Of a DNA stretch of 64,000 nucleotides, positions 32,186 to 42,999 are shown piece after piece (positions within the stretch are counted from its first letter, which is position 1; each line of letters begins with the position of its first letter). A program made the position numbers and the translations under genes. Source of the DNA: Macrothele yani (lineage: Eukaryota; Arthropoda; Arachnida; Araneae; Macrothelidae). Below the pieces are notes generated by a model, which was not told the DNA's origin, made no database searches, and was given only the letters and a program-made list of their open reading frames with translations. The stretch lies in assembly GCA_039090855.1 (NCBI GenBank), contig CM077028.1, positions 65,849,054 to 65,913,053 on the forward strand, given 5' to 3'.

Positions 32186-33798
32186 CATCATCATCATCAT
32201 TGTCAACCATTATCAATCCACTGCTGGACGAAGGTCTCCCCAAGTTTCCTCCACAACGGTCTGTCTTGTGCCAGTCTCCTCCATGTCACTCCCGCATATT
32301 TACGAATTTCATCCACCCATCTCCCATGTGGTCTTTTCCTGGGTCTTTTCCTGTCCCTTGGAATCCAATCTAAAATTTCGGCTGTCCATCTATGGTCTGT
32401 CCTTCTGGCAGTATGTCCAGCCCATTGCCATTTCAGGGATTTAACTTTGATCATGATGTCTTCCACTCTCGTCATTTTTCGGATCCACGAGTTCCTCTTC
32501 TTATCTCTCCTGGTTATACCAAGCATGCACCTCTCCATGCTTCTTTGAGTTGTCTGCAGCCTTTGTATGTCTCTTTTAGTTAAGGTCCACGTCTCTGCAC
32601 CATACGTAAGCACTGGAAGGATGCATTGATCAAACACTTTTCTTTTAAGACATAATGGCATATTGCTCTTGAAAATTATGCTGTTTCTTCCAAAAGCTCT
32701 CCAGGCAAGTTTTGTACGCCGATTAATTTCTTCATCAATGTGACCCTCACTTGATATCTGCTGTCCAAGATAAACATACGTATCTGTTATCTCCAGTTTT
32801 TCTCCATCAATCGATAAGTCTTCATTTCTTGTAAAAGCATTGAACATCACTTTTGTCTTCTGAAAGTTCATTTTTAATCCCACTTCTTTACTCTTGTCAG
32901 CAAGTTCCTGGATCATACTCTGCAGCTCTGATGGGGTAGTTGCAAAAATGACTACGTCATCAGCAAAACGAAGGTGGGTTAGAAAATCTCCATTAATCTT
33001 TATCCCTTTGTTTTCCCAGTTCAGTGATTGAAAGACATTTTCCAATGTGGCATTAAAGAGCTTCGGAGATATGGTGTCACCTTGTCTCACTCCCTTTCCA
33101 ATTTTTATGTGTGTTGTATTTTCAAACAGCCGAATCTTTGCACTTGCATTTTCATAGATGTTATTAATAATATTAATGTATGCATCTTCAATACCGCAGG
33201 ATTTCAGAGCCGTGGTAACTGCTGATGGTTTCACCGAATCAAAGGCTTTTTCATAATCGATAAAAGCCATGCACAATGGAAGTTCATATTCCCTCGCTCT
33301 TTCAATTAGTTCTCTCAGTACGTGGATATGATCTATTGTGCTGTAGCCACTCCTGAATCCAGCTTGTTCTCTCGGTTGAGCCATGTCCAGTGTTACCTTC
33401 AAACGGTGTGAAAGAACTTTAGTGAAGATTTTATAAACCACTGATAGGAGGCTGATAGGTCTGTAGTTCCTGAGATCCTCAATGTCACCTTTTTTATGTA
33501 GCAGGATCATTGTAGCGGTGTTCCAATCCTCAGGAATCTTCCCTTCATTAAGGCATCGAGTGAAAATTTGGGCGAGTACTGTTTCAATTTCTCCACTTGC
33601 TTCTTGTATGATGTCTATAGTAATTCCATCTTCTCCTGGAGCTTTCCTCCGCTTCATGTTCTTGATTGCATGAGCAACTTCTGCTGGGAGGACTGGAAGA
33701 ACTCTGGTACCTTTCATGATGTCTGGAGTACATGTATCATCCCTTTCATATAATTTGGAGTAGAAATCTTTCACTCTTGTCAAAATTTCGCCTCTATG
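32186..33798 (-). mobile_element. RTE-class LINE, copy B, with target duplication
   Basis: 5'-truncated insertion within family X copy 3. Perfect 11-bp target duplication GCTTCTGATGT at 32175-32185 and 33799-33809. The 3' end has the (ATC)n tail on the plus strand. The endonuclease domain is missing. Confidence 0.95.
32203..33783 (-). CDS. RTE reverse transcriptase, open but 5' truncated
   Basis: 526 codons open from TRVKDFYSKLYERDD to FVQQWIDNG and a TGA. RT blocks in order: KAPGEDGITIDIIQ, NYRPISLLSVVYK, AGFRSGYSTIDHI, AFIDYEKAFDSV, KGVRQGDTISPKLF, catalytic RFADDVV, then the C-terminal LTYGAETWTL and PRDRKRPRKRPHGRW basic region. Every catalytic residue I can check is intact, so this insertion is young. 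It has no natural start (first codon is TTG-context, mid-protein) and lacks the apurinic-type endonuclease expected at about the first third, so autonomous activity is not expected. Confidence 0.93.
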   Translation of the reverse strand: MTRVKDFYSKLYERDDTCTPDIMKGTRVLPVLPAEVAHAIKNMKRRKAPGEDGITIDIIQEASGEIETVLAQIFTRCLNEGKIPEDWNTATMILLHKKGDIEDLRNYRPISLLSVVYKIFTKVLSHRLKVTLDMAQPREQAGFRSGYSTIDHIHVLRELIERAREYELPLCMAFIDYEKAFDSVKPSAVTTALKSCGIEDAYINIINNIYENASAKIRLFENTTHIKIGKGVRQGDTISPKLFNATLENVFQSLNWENKGIKINGDFLTHLRFADDVVIFATTPSELQSMIQELADKSKEVGLKMNFQKTKVMFNAFTRNEDLSIDGEKLEITDTYVYLGQQISSEGHIDEEINRRTKLAWRAFGRNSIIFKSNMPLCLKRKVFDQCILPVLTYGAETWTLTKRDIQRLQTTQRSMERCMLGITRRDKKRNSWIRKMTRVEDIMIKVKSLKWQWAGHTARRTDHRWTAEILDWIPRDRKRPRKRPHGRWVDEIRKYAGVTWRRLAQDRPLWRKLGETFVQQWIDNG

Positions 33799-36008
33799 GC
33801 TTCTGATGTATTTGCCATAAAATCTGAGCTTCTAAAATATCGATTGAAAAAATTCTTTCGTGGACTGATGCCATTCACATCGATAAACTTTTTCGGAATA
33901 TTTTCTTCCTAAAATATCGCACAGTTTATCCGCCATGGGGCGTAGATGTATATTTTATTTTTGTCAATATCTCTACTTCTAGGAGTCCGATTTGAAAAAT
34001 TCCTTCTTTGTTGGATATTGTTTTTGGTGTAACATGTTTTTCATATAATTTCAAAATTTTTAAGTAATTCATAGACTTTCCACTAGGAAGCGTAAAGATA
34101 AATTGCGTTTCGCCCTATATCTCTGATTCCAAAGTTCCGATTTACAAAATTCTTTCTGCACCTGATACAGCTCCTGATGGGAAATCCTTTGCACATAATT
34201 TCTAATTTTTGTAAAAAAAATTGTTTGGTTACCAGGGGGCGTAAATCTTAATTTCCGCTTCTGATGTATTTGCAGCAAAATATGAGCTTCTAAATTCTCG
34301 ATTAAGAAAAACGTCGTTTGTAGACTGATACTACTCATGTCGACAAACCTTTTGGGAACATTTTGTTCTTAAAATAGTGCAGGATTTCTACGCCAGGGGC
34401 GTAGATGTATATCTTATTTTTGTCAATATCTCTACTTCTACGGGTTCGATTTGAAAAAGTCCTTTTTTGTTGGATAGTGTTTCCAGTATGACACGTGTTT
34501 GCTATGATTTCAAAATTTTCATGTAATTCATAGACTTTCCGCTAGGGGCGTAAAGCTAAATTGCGTTTCTCCCTATATCTCTGCTTCTAAATCTCCGATT
34601 TGAAAAATTCTTTCTGCACCGGATACAACTCCTGATGGGAAATCGTTTGCATATAATTTCTAATTTTTGTAAAAAAAAAAATGGTTTGGCCACCAGGGTG
34701 CGTAAACCCTAATTTTCGCTTCTGATGTATTTGCAGCAAACTATGAGCTTCTAAAATCTCGATTGAAAAAAAAGTCTTTTGTTGAACGATGCTACTCGTG
34801 TCGACAAACCTTTTGGAAACATTTTCTTCTTAAAATAGTGCATGGTTTTTGCGCCAGGGGGCGTAGACGTATATCTTTTTTTTGTCAATGTCTGGACTTC
34901 TAGGAGTCCGATTTAAAAAAATCCTTCTTTGTTGGATAGTGTTCCTAGTGTGACATGTTTTTCCTAAAAATTCAAAATTTTCAAATAATTCACAGACTTT
35001 CCGCTAGGGGGCGTAAAGGTAAATTGCGTTTCCCACTATTTCTCTGCTTCTAAACCTCCTATTTGAAAAGTTCCTTCTGCACCGGATACAGCTCCTGATG
35101 GGAAATCCTTTGGACATAATTTCTAATTTTTGTAAAAATGGTATGGCCACCAGGTGGCGTAAGTCTTAATTTCCACTTCTGATGTATTTGCAGCAAAACA
35201 TGAGCTTCTAAAATCTCGATTGAAAAAAAAGTCTTTTGTTCACCGATGCTACTCATGTCGACAAACCTTTTAGGAGCACTTTCTTCTTGAAATAATGCAT
35301 GGTTTCTACGCCAGGGGCGTAGATGTATATCTTATTTTTATCAATATCTCTACTTCTAAAATTTCAATTTGAAAAATTCCGGCGTTGTTGGATAGTGTTT
35401 CCGATGCGAAATGTTTTTCCTATAAATTCAAAACTTTCACGTAAATCATTTTAAGACTTTCCGCTAGGACGCATAAAGGTTAATTGCGTTTTCTGCTCCT
35501 AAAACTCCGATTTGAAAAATTCCTTCTGTATCGCATACAAGACTTGATGGAAAATATTTTTCACATAATTTCTAATGTTTTCTAAAGAATGGTTTGGCCA
35601 CCAGGGGTCATAAGTGTGACTGATTCTTATGTATTTGTTGCAAAATCTGGGCTCCTGAAAACTCGACTAAATTTTTTTTTCTTGGACCGATACCGCTCAT
35701 ATGGATAAACCTTTTGACAATACTTTCTTCCTAAAATAATGCGAGGTTTTCCCACCAGGGGACGTAAAGTCACATCTTATTTTTGTCGATAACTCTATTT
35801 CTAAGAGTTCGTAAGCTCAAGATTCCGTTTACACCAATATCTGAGGGATTAAAGACCCGATTGAAAAACTTCTTTCTTCCGTCAGATACTATTGTTTTCC
35901 ATACCGGTTCCATTGCCTTTGAATAGCTTTGATAAATTTAATTTGCGTCAGAACGGATTTAAAAGACGTGCTTATTATACCCGAAAATTCGGTGTCATCT
36001 TTCTTGTT

Positions 36009-36638
36009 ATTTCAGCAAACAGATGACGCCTCGTATTCTATTTATCGAGTTTTTGCGCAACGACGGAACATAGTATTTTTGGTTAACGTTAGCTGTAATC
36101 TATGCAAGACCTATAGGGTTCATATTAAGTTCCGAAGCCTTTGAAGCAGCTGGTGGTATACTAGAATTTAAGTTAAGTGTTTAGAACAGCGCACATAATT
36201 GTGTGGAATTTTAACTATAATTACACGTTATTTCATACAGCTCATTACCTTATTTGTCATGCGAGTTTGAACTCGGAACTAATTTGGAATGATTTCACTT
36301 AGCCTTCAGGGAACATTGTCTCGGTGGCGCATTCAAGCCAAACAAACGTCTATAATAAAATTTCAAATTCTCTGAATGATATTCAGCAACATTGTTTTAG
36401 GAACTAAGAAATCAAATACCGTTTTGCCGGTACGAGCTGTTACTCGGTAATATACCTATATAAAAAAAAAACTATAAAGTCAATAAGCTATTAATAAGTC
36501 AGGCAGGGAAACCTCACTGTAGCAGAGTGGAGGCTGTGATAGAAGCAAAGGGTGAACCTGCTCGATATAAATTCCTTTCATATTACAGAATTTTGTGCAC
36601 AGGCAATTTTTCTAATGTTTTTGATCCGATAGTGTACG
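36009..36638. other. Intergenic stretch without recognised features
   Basis: AT-rich; no coding domain or repeat family recognised. Confidence 0.5.
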
Positions 36639-36640
36639 TA

Positions 36641-37886
36641 CACTGTATTGCCAACAGTAACCGGACTCGTAGAAGAGAAACACAACATAGCATTTATTGA
36701 CATACATTAGTACGGTGTCGGTCCACCTTTGACCTTAATGCATGCACTGACCCTTCGAGACATGCTTTCGACAAGGTTTTAGAATACAGCGATAGGTTTG
36801 CGCTTCCATTCAGTACATAATGATGCCGCTAACTATTGCTTAGTAGTAGACCTTGGCTCCAAACTTTTTATATGCGGGGCTCTAATTCATCCCGTAGATG
36901 CTCTATGGGATCAAGATCAGGGCCCTGTGCAGGCCATTTCACACACGATACGGAATTATCGTCAAACCACGCCGTAACAGTCATTGTTTTATGGCTCGGT
37001 GCATTATCCTGCTGGTACCAACAAGGCTCGGTTCCATAGTATTTCCACAGAGTTGGTAGGGCATAATTGTTCAGAATATCGAGGTAGACGTGCTGGTTAA
37101 CAGGTTTGTCCACGATAACCAGTGGGCCGGGACGATACCAGGAAACATTCCCCCACACAAGTACACTTCCAGCTCCAAACGTGACCGTAGGAACATTACA
37201 CTGTGGTAAATAGCGTTTCCCTGGCTGCCGCCATACCCATACACGGCCATCAGACTGATGGGTCGTGTATCTGAATTCATCATTCCATAGGACCCGTTTC
37301 CATTGAACTAAGGTCCACAACAAATGTTCTTTACATCATGCTAAACGACGAGTAGCATTCTGAGTGGAGATGAAAGACTTATGAGCAGCCGCACGACCAT
37401 GGTAACCCATGGGATGAAGTTCTCTGCGAATGGTACGTGTACAAACCGAGGTTCCAGCATATTTACTCACCTGTACACTGAGGTCTTGCGCAGATCTCCG
37501 TCGATTAGCTGTAACGACTATCCTGAGGCTTCGACGTCCTCCATCACTTATTTTCTTTGGTCTGTCAGTACGTTTTGCTGCTACAGGCACGCCATGTGTC
37601 TTCCACTTATTCAGTACATCCAAAACAGTTGACTTGGGTGTGTTTAAACGCCTCTCGTTTTCTCTTATGGACAACCCACTAATATAACACCGAACAATCT
37701 TTCCTTTCTCAAAGGCAGTTCTCTCCCGCCACGGCATTTTTACTCAACCTCACAGTGCGATATGACCGCGGTCAGCTGCCAGCTGGTTTTTGTACTGTTT
37801 TGCATCTGTACCGCGCATCGTAACAATGCAGCCGATCCGTTTATTTGCTTTTGAAGGGGTGTCCGGTGACTTTTGTCAATATAAAG
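36641..37886 (-). mobile_element. Tc1-like element, complete length
   Basis: 1,246 bp with inverted termini CACTGTATTGCC...ACCGGAC and CTTTATATTGAC...ACCGGAC, each about 30 bp, and TA at 36639-36640 and 37887-37888. Encodes one transposase frame. Confidence 0.88.
36708..37737 (-). pseudogene. Tc1-like DD34E transposase
   Basis: Starts MPWRERTAFEKGKIVRCYIS (start codon ends 37737); helix-turn-helix SIRENERRLNTPKSTV; second DNA-binding part RTIRRELHPMGYHGR; catalytic residues in WNDEFRYT, WYQQDNAPSH and DLDPIEHLRDELE, 34 residues between the last two. Almost one frame: a TGA near 37336-37338, a TAA after ELEPRI near 36865 and a shift before the C-terminal LVESMSRR block ending near 36708. Catalytic triad intact, gene inactive. 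Confidence 0.92.
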
Positions 37887-37889
37887 TAT

Positions 37890-38290
37890 ACCAATGCGGA
37901 ACTCTATTCAGATGTACGACAAACTGAAGGTAGGGTACTCTGGTTTAGTCATCGAAAGCGGACATTTCTTCAACAGGACAATGCGAGGCCTCTTATTGCT
38001 ATTCAGACTCTGGTGAAGCTTCGAGAACTTGATAAACAAGCTACTGTTACACCCTGCGTACAGTTTCGACCTATCCCTTTCTTGTCGTCTTCTTCTTTGA
38101 GTGATGACGCATTATCTACGTGGTACACATTTCGCTGACCCTTGGCACCCTTGTTCGGCTACGTCGAACAAGGGTGCCAAGGGGTCTTTCCCTTCTAAGG
38201 TGAAGGCATGGTAACGGGCAGAGGTTTAACACCTTGTAGAAAGGTGGGCACAACTCTTGAACACGTTGGTACAGACTTTGAAATATAAGC
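37890..38290 (+). pseudogene. mariner transposase C-terminal relic
   Basis: LQQDNARPLIAIQTLVKLREL (about 37965-38030) holds the second catalytic Asp of a mariner transposase; the SPDLAPSD block expected next is badly eroded. A perfect palindrome interrupts the remainder. No upstream half is present because a Tc1 abuts. Confidence 0.7.
38139..38183. repeat. Perfect 19-bp palindrome
   Basis: CCCTTGGCACCCTTGTTCG at 38139-38157 is perfectly complementary to 38165-38183; loop GCTACGT. It sits in the mariner relic and is not a terminator or TIR I recognise. Confidence 0.95.
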
Positions 38291-38385
38291 ACTGATTGTT
38301 ACTGATTAGGTACTCTGAAACTGAGTAAGAATTGAATCATTCAGGCTCTGAGTAAGTAGATTCTTATATCAGAAACTCTGATATA

Positions 38386-39605
38386 TACTGAAGAGCAACT
38401 GAATTAGAGATACCTGTCTAGTAACGTGCAGCACCACCTTTCGTCCTGATGACGGCGGCGATTCGTCTCGGCATGGACTCGACAAGACACCGGAAGCGTT
38501 GGGAAGCCATACGGATCCACGATCCCTGAACAAGCTCCCACAGTTCACGAAGATTTGATGGAGGGGGGTCAGAGCCTCGAACATCTCTCTCGATGGCATC
38601 CCAGATGTGCTCGATGGGACTGAGGTCAGGTGACCTAGCTGGCCAAGGAAGCGAGGTCACGTCGGTGGAGTGTTCATCCAACCATTCGTATATAATTCGA
38701 GAGCAATAGCAGGGTGCATTATCTTGTTGCAGGATGATGTCCTCAGCGGGATGTTGAAGAAGCACAAACGGGAGCAAATGGTCGCCCAGTATATCCCGGT
38801 AACGTTGACCTCTGAAGGACGATGTCACACGTACCAGGGGTTCCATCTCTGTCCACGTAAACAGCCCCCATATGAGAATACCACCTCCACCAGCTTAAAA
38901 AGTACCCTGCTGGCAAGAAGGATCCATCGCTTCATGTGGTTTGCGCCGTACTTGTATGCTGCCATTCGCATGTACCAACGTGAATCTCGAGTCATCAGTC
39001 CAGGCAACAGTTTTCCACATGTCTAGGCTCCAGTGGCGATGTTCCCGCGCCCATGCTAAACTTTGCACCCTGTGATATGCGGTCAGCAGTGGTACCCTCG
39101 TGGGACGATGGTTTCTGTACCCCATAGCGAGGAGATGGTTCTGGATGGTGTGACTGCTTACACGTTTTTGTGCACCAGCGTTAAATTGCCGAGTGATTTA
39201 TTGCACTGTTGCCCATCAATCCGCTGTTACAATGCGAGCTAGCCGATCATGACACCGCTCATCCACACGCTGTTGTCTACGGCAGTTGGCCCTTTCAGGG
39301 ATGGATTTACCGGATTCGATCTACTCACGGTGCACCCGTGACACGGTGGCTCGTGAAAATCCCAGTGCCTGCAAGACTTCCGAGATGGAGTGACCCATTC
39401 GTCGGGTCCCGACAATTTGCCCACGATCAAATGCGCTTAGATCCTTCGTCTTACCCATACTGCGTCCGTCTCTTACTGATTACCGTCGCATCACCCCTTA
39501 TGTTGTCGGATCGCTGCATACGTCATGTCGTTTCCGTTTACAGGGCCGCCCACAGTGCCACATTTGAATAACGCTAGCTGTCTCTAATTCAATTGCTCTT
39601 CAGTG
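38386..39605 (-). mobile_element. Tc1-like element, DD36 type, copy 2
   Basis: 1,220 bp; ends carry CTGAAGAGCAAYTGAATTAG inverted, TA at 38384-38385 and 39606-39607. Sister of 21378-22570. Confidence 0.9.
38418..39458 (-). pseudogene. Tc1-like transposase, DD36 type, copy 2
   Basis: MGKTKDLSAFDRGQIVG start at 39458, TAG stop at 38418-38420. Helix-turn-helix SISEVLQALGFSRATVSRV, then stops at HRE-stop, TAD-stop and TVQ-stop in the linker. The catalytic half is readable: WTDDSRFTLVHANG, LQQDNAPCYCSR, WPARSPDLSPIEHIWDAIE, CLVESMPRR. The spacing from the second Asp to the Glu is 36 residues by my count, the DD36E arrangement. A frameshift separates 38895 and 38846. Confidence 0.9.
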
Positions 39606-39613
39606 TATGCTTA

Positions 39614-40110
39614 TATCATCATCAACCATTATCAATCCATTGCTGGATGAAAGTCTCCCCAAATTTCTTCCATAACTGTCTTTCTTGAGCCTGTCTCCTC
39701 CATGTTACTATGGCATGCTTTCGAATTTCATCCATCCATCTCCCATGTGGCTTTCTTCTGGGTCTTTTTTCTGTCACTTGGGATCCAGTCTGAAATTTTG
39801 GTTGTCCATCGACGGTCCGTTCTTCTGGCAACATAACCAGCCCATTGCCATTTCAAGGATTTTACTTTGATCACGATGTCTTTCACTCCTGTCATTTCCC
39901 TTATCCAGGAGTTCCTCTTCTTATCTTTCCTGGTTACACCAAGAATTCATCTCTCCAGGTTTTCTTTCAGTTGTCTGAAGTCTTTCCATGTCGTTTTTTA
40001 GTTAAGGTCCATATCTCTGCTCCATATGAAAGAACTGTAAGGATGCATTGATTAAACACTTTTCTTTTAAGACATAATGACATACTGCTCTTGGAAATTG
40101 TACTGTTATG
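39614..40110 (-). pseudogene. RTE LINE 3' fragment, copy D
   Basis: Reverse strand with short ATC tail at 39614, then the C-terminal KRPRRKPHGRWMDEIRKHA and FIQQWIDNG region and upstream MERW/CLKRKVFNQC-like parts to about 40110. More diverged than copies A and B. Confidence 0.85.
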
Positions 40111-40129
40111 TTCAATATAGTTACATTTA

Positions 40130-40680
40130 CACCGATAAGTCATTACATTATGACCACCTTCCTTTTAAGCTGTAGGGGGCCCCCTTTATACCGCTAAACA
40201 GAGGCCACTCGACAAGGCATCGATTCGATAAGGTGGCGATAGGTATCCCGGGGTATCTGATACAATAATGTCAACAGCAGGTCCTCCAGTTTCCGTACGT
40301 TTCGCGCTGGCGGTGATTTAGCGCGAACCCGCTTTTTTCAAGCCGAACCACAAATGTTCGATTGGGTTCATGTCAGGTGAATTTAGAGGCCAGGGTATTA
40401 ACAGAAAGTCACCAACATGTTCCTCAAACCACTCCTTGACGATGGTGCCAGTGTGGCATGGCGCATTAGGTAATGGCCATCACCAGCAGGGAACGCAGTT
40501 GCCATGAATGGGTGAACTTGGTCCGCAACGATGTTCAGATACCTGACAGCTGTAAGGGATTGCGTTATTGGGATAATAGGGCCTAAAGTGTCACAAGAAA
40601 ACATCGCCTAGAATATAACACCTCCGCCGCCTGCCTGTTCCCGCCCAACACTGCATCCAGGTGCCATAGCCTTCGTTTGT
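40130..40680 (-). pseudogene. Tc1-like element fragment
   Basis: Terminal CACCGATAAGTCATTAC and TTATGACCACC begin right after TA at 40128-40129. On the reverse strand: MFSCDTLGPIIPITQSLTAV, HPFMATAFPAGDGHY, NAPCHTGTIVKEWFEEH and SPDMNPIEHLWFG, 36 residues from the Asp position to Glu. A frameshift removes the catalytic Asp before NAPCH. The N-terminal half is absent. Confidence 0.8.
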
Positions 40681-41646
40681 AACACTGAACAATAAAAATA
40701 AACTTTTTGTTTGTTACAAAGACTGCACAAGCCGAATCATACAGTATTTGTCAAGCTGATTACAGTTCTGCTTGCTAAACTGTGCTATCGAGCATAGTTC
40801 TCGAGTAACCTGTTGTTTCAATGTACAATAAGCCTTCATTTTGGCATGTATATTTCGCTACAAGCAATTAATTACACTTACCTTAACAAGCAGTTATTTT
40901 AGATTTTCGTCTGTACTTTGGTTATCCTACATCCCGTTTTAGAATCCAACAGTAATGAGCTAACATTTAAGGGCTTCATTTTCCTTTATAGCGGTTTTCT
41001 ATGGTACATATGTCCTGATGGAAACGTTCTCCGTACTCGTCGCTTACAGCTCCTAAATTCTGTGGGGAAAAGTCCAGATGCGAGTGAAGGAAATGTATTT
41101 TAAAGGTCATATTACGTCCCATGGCCTTATAGCTTTCTAGAACCTCAGTAGCAAGTTCTTTATAATTTTCTGCCTTCCGGTTACCTAAAAAGTTCAGTAC
41201 CACATCTTTAAAGGACTTCCATGCAGTAGCTTCAGTCTCATTCAAAGTGCCTTCAAAAGCATAAGTTTCCTTTTATTGTGGACCAATAAAAATGTCTTGT
41301 TTAATTTTGGCTTCAGATATTTTGGAGAACGTGTTCTTTAGAAAACGAAAGGCTTCTCCATTTTTATTCAATGTCTTTCAAACCCAGTTTGATGTAAACC
41401 GCGGGTAAGTACACATTCTAAGGACTTACTAAAGGCTCAGCAACAACAATTTTACCACCTGGAATTAAGGACTCACTTTTAGGCCAAGTCTTTTTAATGT
41501 AATGAGAATTTCTGTCCCTGCTGTTCCATTCACAGAGGAAGCAGCATTATTTTGTGTATCCAAGTTGCAGACCAAAGAGTAAAGCTATCACTTTAAGATC
41601 GCCACAAAGATTCCATGAGTGTTTTTGTACACTATACTTCGAAGCA

Positions 41647-41792
41647 CATGGGAGATGGGTGGATGAAATTCGTAAATATGCGGGAGTGACATGGAGGAGA
41701 CTGGCACAAGACAGACCGTTGTGGAGGAAACTTGGGGAGACCTTCGTCCAGCAGTGGATTGATAATGGTTGACAATGATGATGATGATGATG
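41647..41792 (+). mobile_element. Very short RTE LINE insertion, copy E
   Basis: Only the last 146 bp: HGRWVDEIRKYAGVTW to FVQQWIDNG, stop, and (GAT)n tail. A perfect 11-bp target duplication ACTTCGAAGCA is at 41636-41646 and 41793-41803. It interrupts the GERFHQDI-family pseudogene. Confidence 0.95.
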
Positions 41793-42347
41793 ACTTCGAA
41801 GCAAAAGTTTCATATTTGCATATGTTTCTTAAATGTATGCAGCATATGCAACAGGTACTGACGGATATATCTTTCCGTTATGAAGAAGGACAGCTTTTAA
41901 GCTTATTTCTGAGGAATCTATAAAAAGTCTCCTTTCTTCAGGTTTGTGTTGCTGTCCTAAATCTTCAAACAATAAATCTATATCATTGCACTACACAAGA
42001 TCACTACTCTTGGAAAAAAAGTGTTCACATTCTTGCTCTCGTCGACAAAAACTGCATTCTTTTGTACTTGTTTGCAAAAGATTCCATCCCTTCAATCTTG
42101 AAGCCAATATTTCGGACTAACTTTTTTGTTAAATGAAGGTCACGAACCAGACCATTTAATTCTTCCTGACTTATAAGGTGAGACACAGAATCTTGCGAGG
42201 AATCAGGGTCTTGATGTACTTCAATATCTTCTTCGCTGTGAGGATTCATTTCATCAGTATCACTATCATCTAAACTCCATGACCGTGAAGTACAGAAACA
42301 GGAAGATCTGGACCATGAGGAAAGGATCTTATGGCCGAAGGAATACT

Positions 42348-42558
42348 GGGATACTGAATCGTGTCTTTGGTCTTAGCTCTAATTCCATATATAGTAACAC
42401 TCTATTGAGTGATTTTTCGGTACTCTCGGAATCATTGGTGCCGCAAATGGCATTTGAATCGTGTCTTTGGTCTTAGCTCTAATTCCAGATAGAGTAACAC
42501 TCTATTGAGTGGTCTTTCGGTTCTCTCCAAACCATTGGTGCCGCAAATGGCATTTGAT
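42348..42558. repeat. 106-bp tandem duplication
   Basis: GAATCGTGTCTTTGGTCTTA to GCCGCAAATGGCATTT occurs twice head to tail with a few differences, within the GERFHQDI-family pseudogene. Confidence 0.92.
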
Positions 42559-42999
42559 GTGATCCCTTCAACTAGCCAGTCAACAAAGTTGCACGTGAAT
42601 TACAACAAATTTGAGGCGCTCAAGGCTTATCTTCATCCCACATTTTGCACTGGAAATAAGGTTTATACGATTTTGTCATAAACGGTGGGAAATGTCGCCC
42701 TTGAGACTTTACAGTAAATTGTCCACAAATAGAACAGAAACTGTCTGAATGGTTCACACAAGTACGTGGCATTATTTAACGTACACTTCGCACAATCCAC
42801 ACTACTTTTTAAAACCACGTGAAAATGCACGTCCTTCAATACTGATTAAACGCATTCGAATGAAAAAATTCTGCTTTGTTCCCCCTTCCCAGAAGGAATT
42901 GCACAACATGAAGTAATAGCTCTAGTACGTTTACTCTCAGAGACACAGCTATCCTGAAGTTTTATTTGTAACAAAACCATTGTTGTTCATTGTAATTGG

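Larger units (their letters stand above)
31668..36008 (+). mobile_element. Family X repeat, copy 3 (contains an RTE)
   Basis: Left end TTAGCACGTCTTTTG near 31668, right end AAAAGACGTGCTTATTATACC and the CCGAAAATTCGG hairpin to 36008. After subtraction of the RTE and one target copy it is about 2.7 kb, longer than copies 1 and 2, because the tandem core has more units (33830-35500 adds repeats). Copy-number change in the core is therefore a main source of length variation. Confidence 0.85.
40973..42772 (-). pseudogene. Multi-copy invertebrate ORF family, decayed
   Basis: A family I recognise from many invertebrate genomes, of unknown function and probably mobile. Reverse strand from a MPRTCVNHSDSFCSICG start (42772), via VSHLISQEELNGLVRDLHL (about 42180) and WNLCGDLKVIALLFGLQLG (about 41590-41640), to HFLHSHLD and GERFHQDI (41010-41041). 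It is broken by many frameshifts, a 106-bp internal tandem duplication and an RTE insertion. No catalytic assignment is possible. Family copies usually form one long ORF. Confidence 0.75.
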
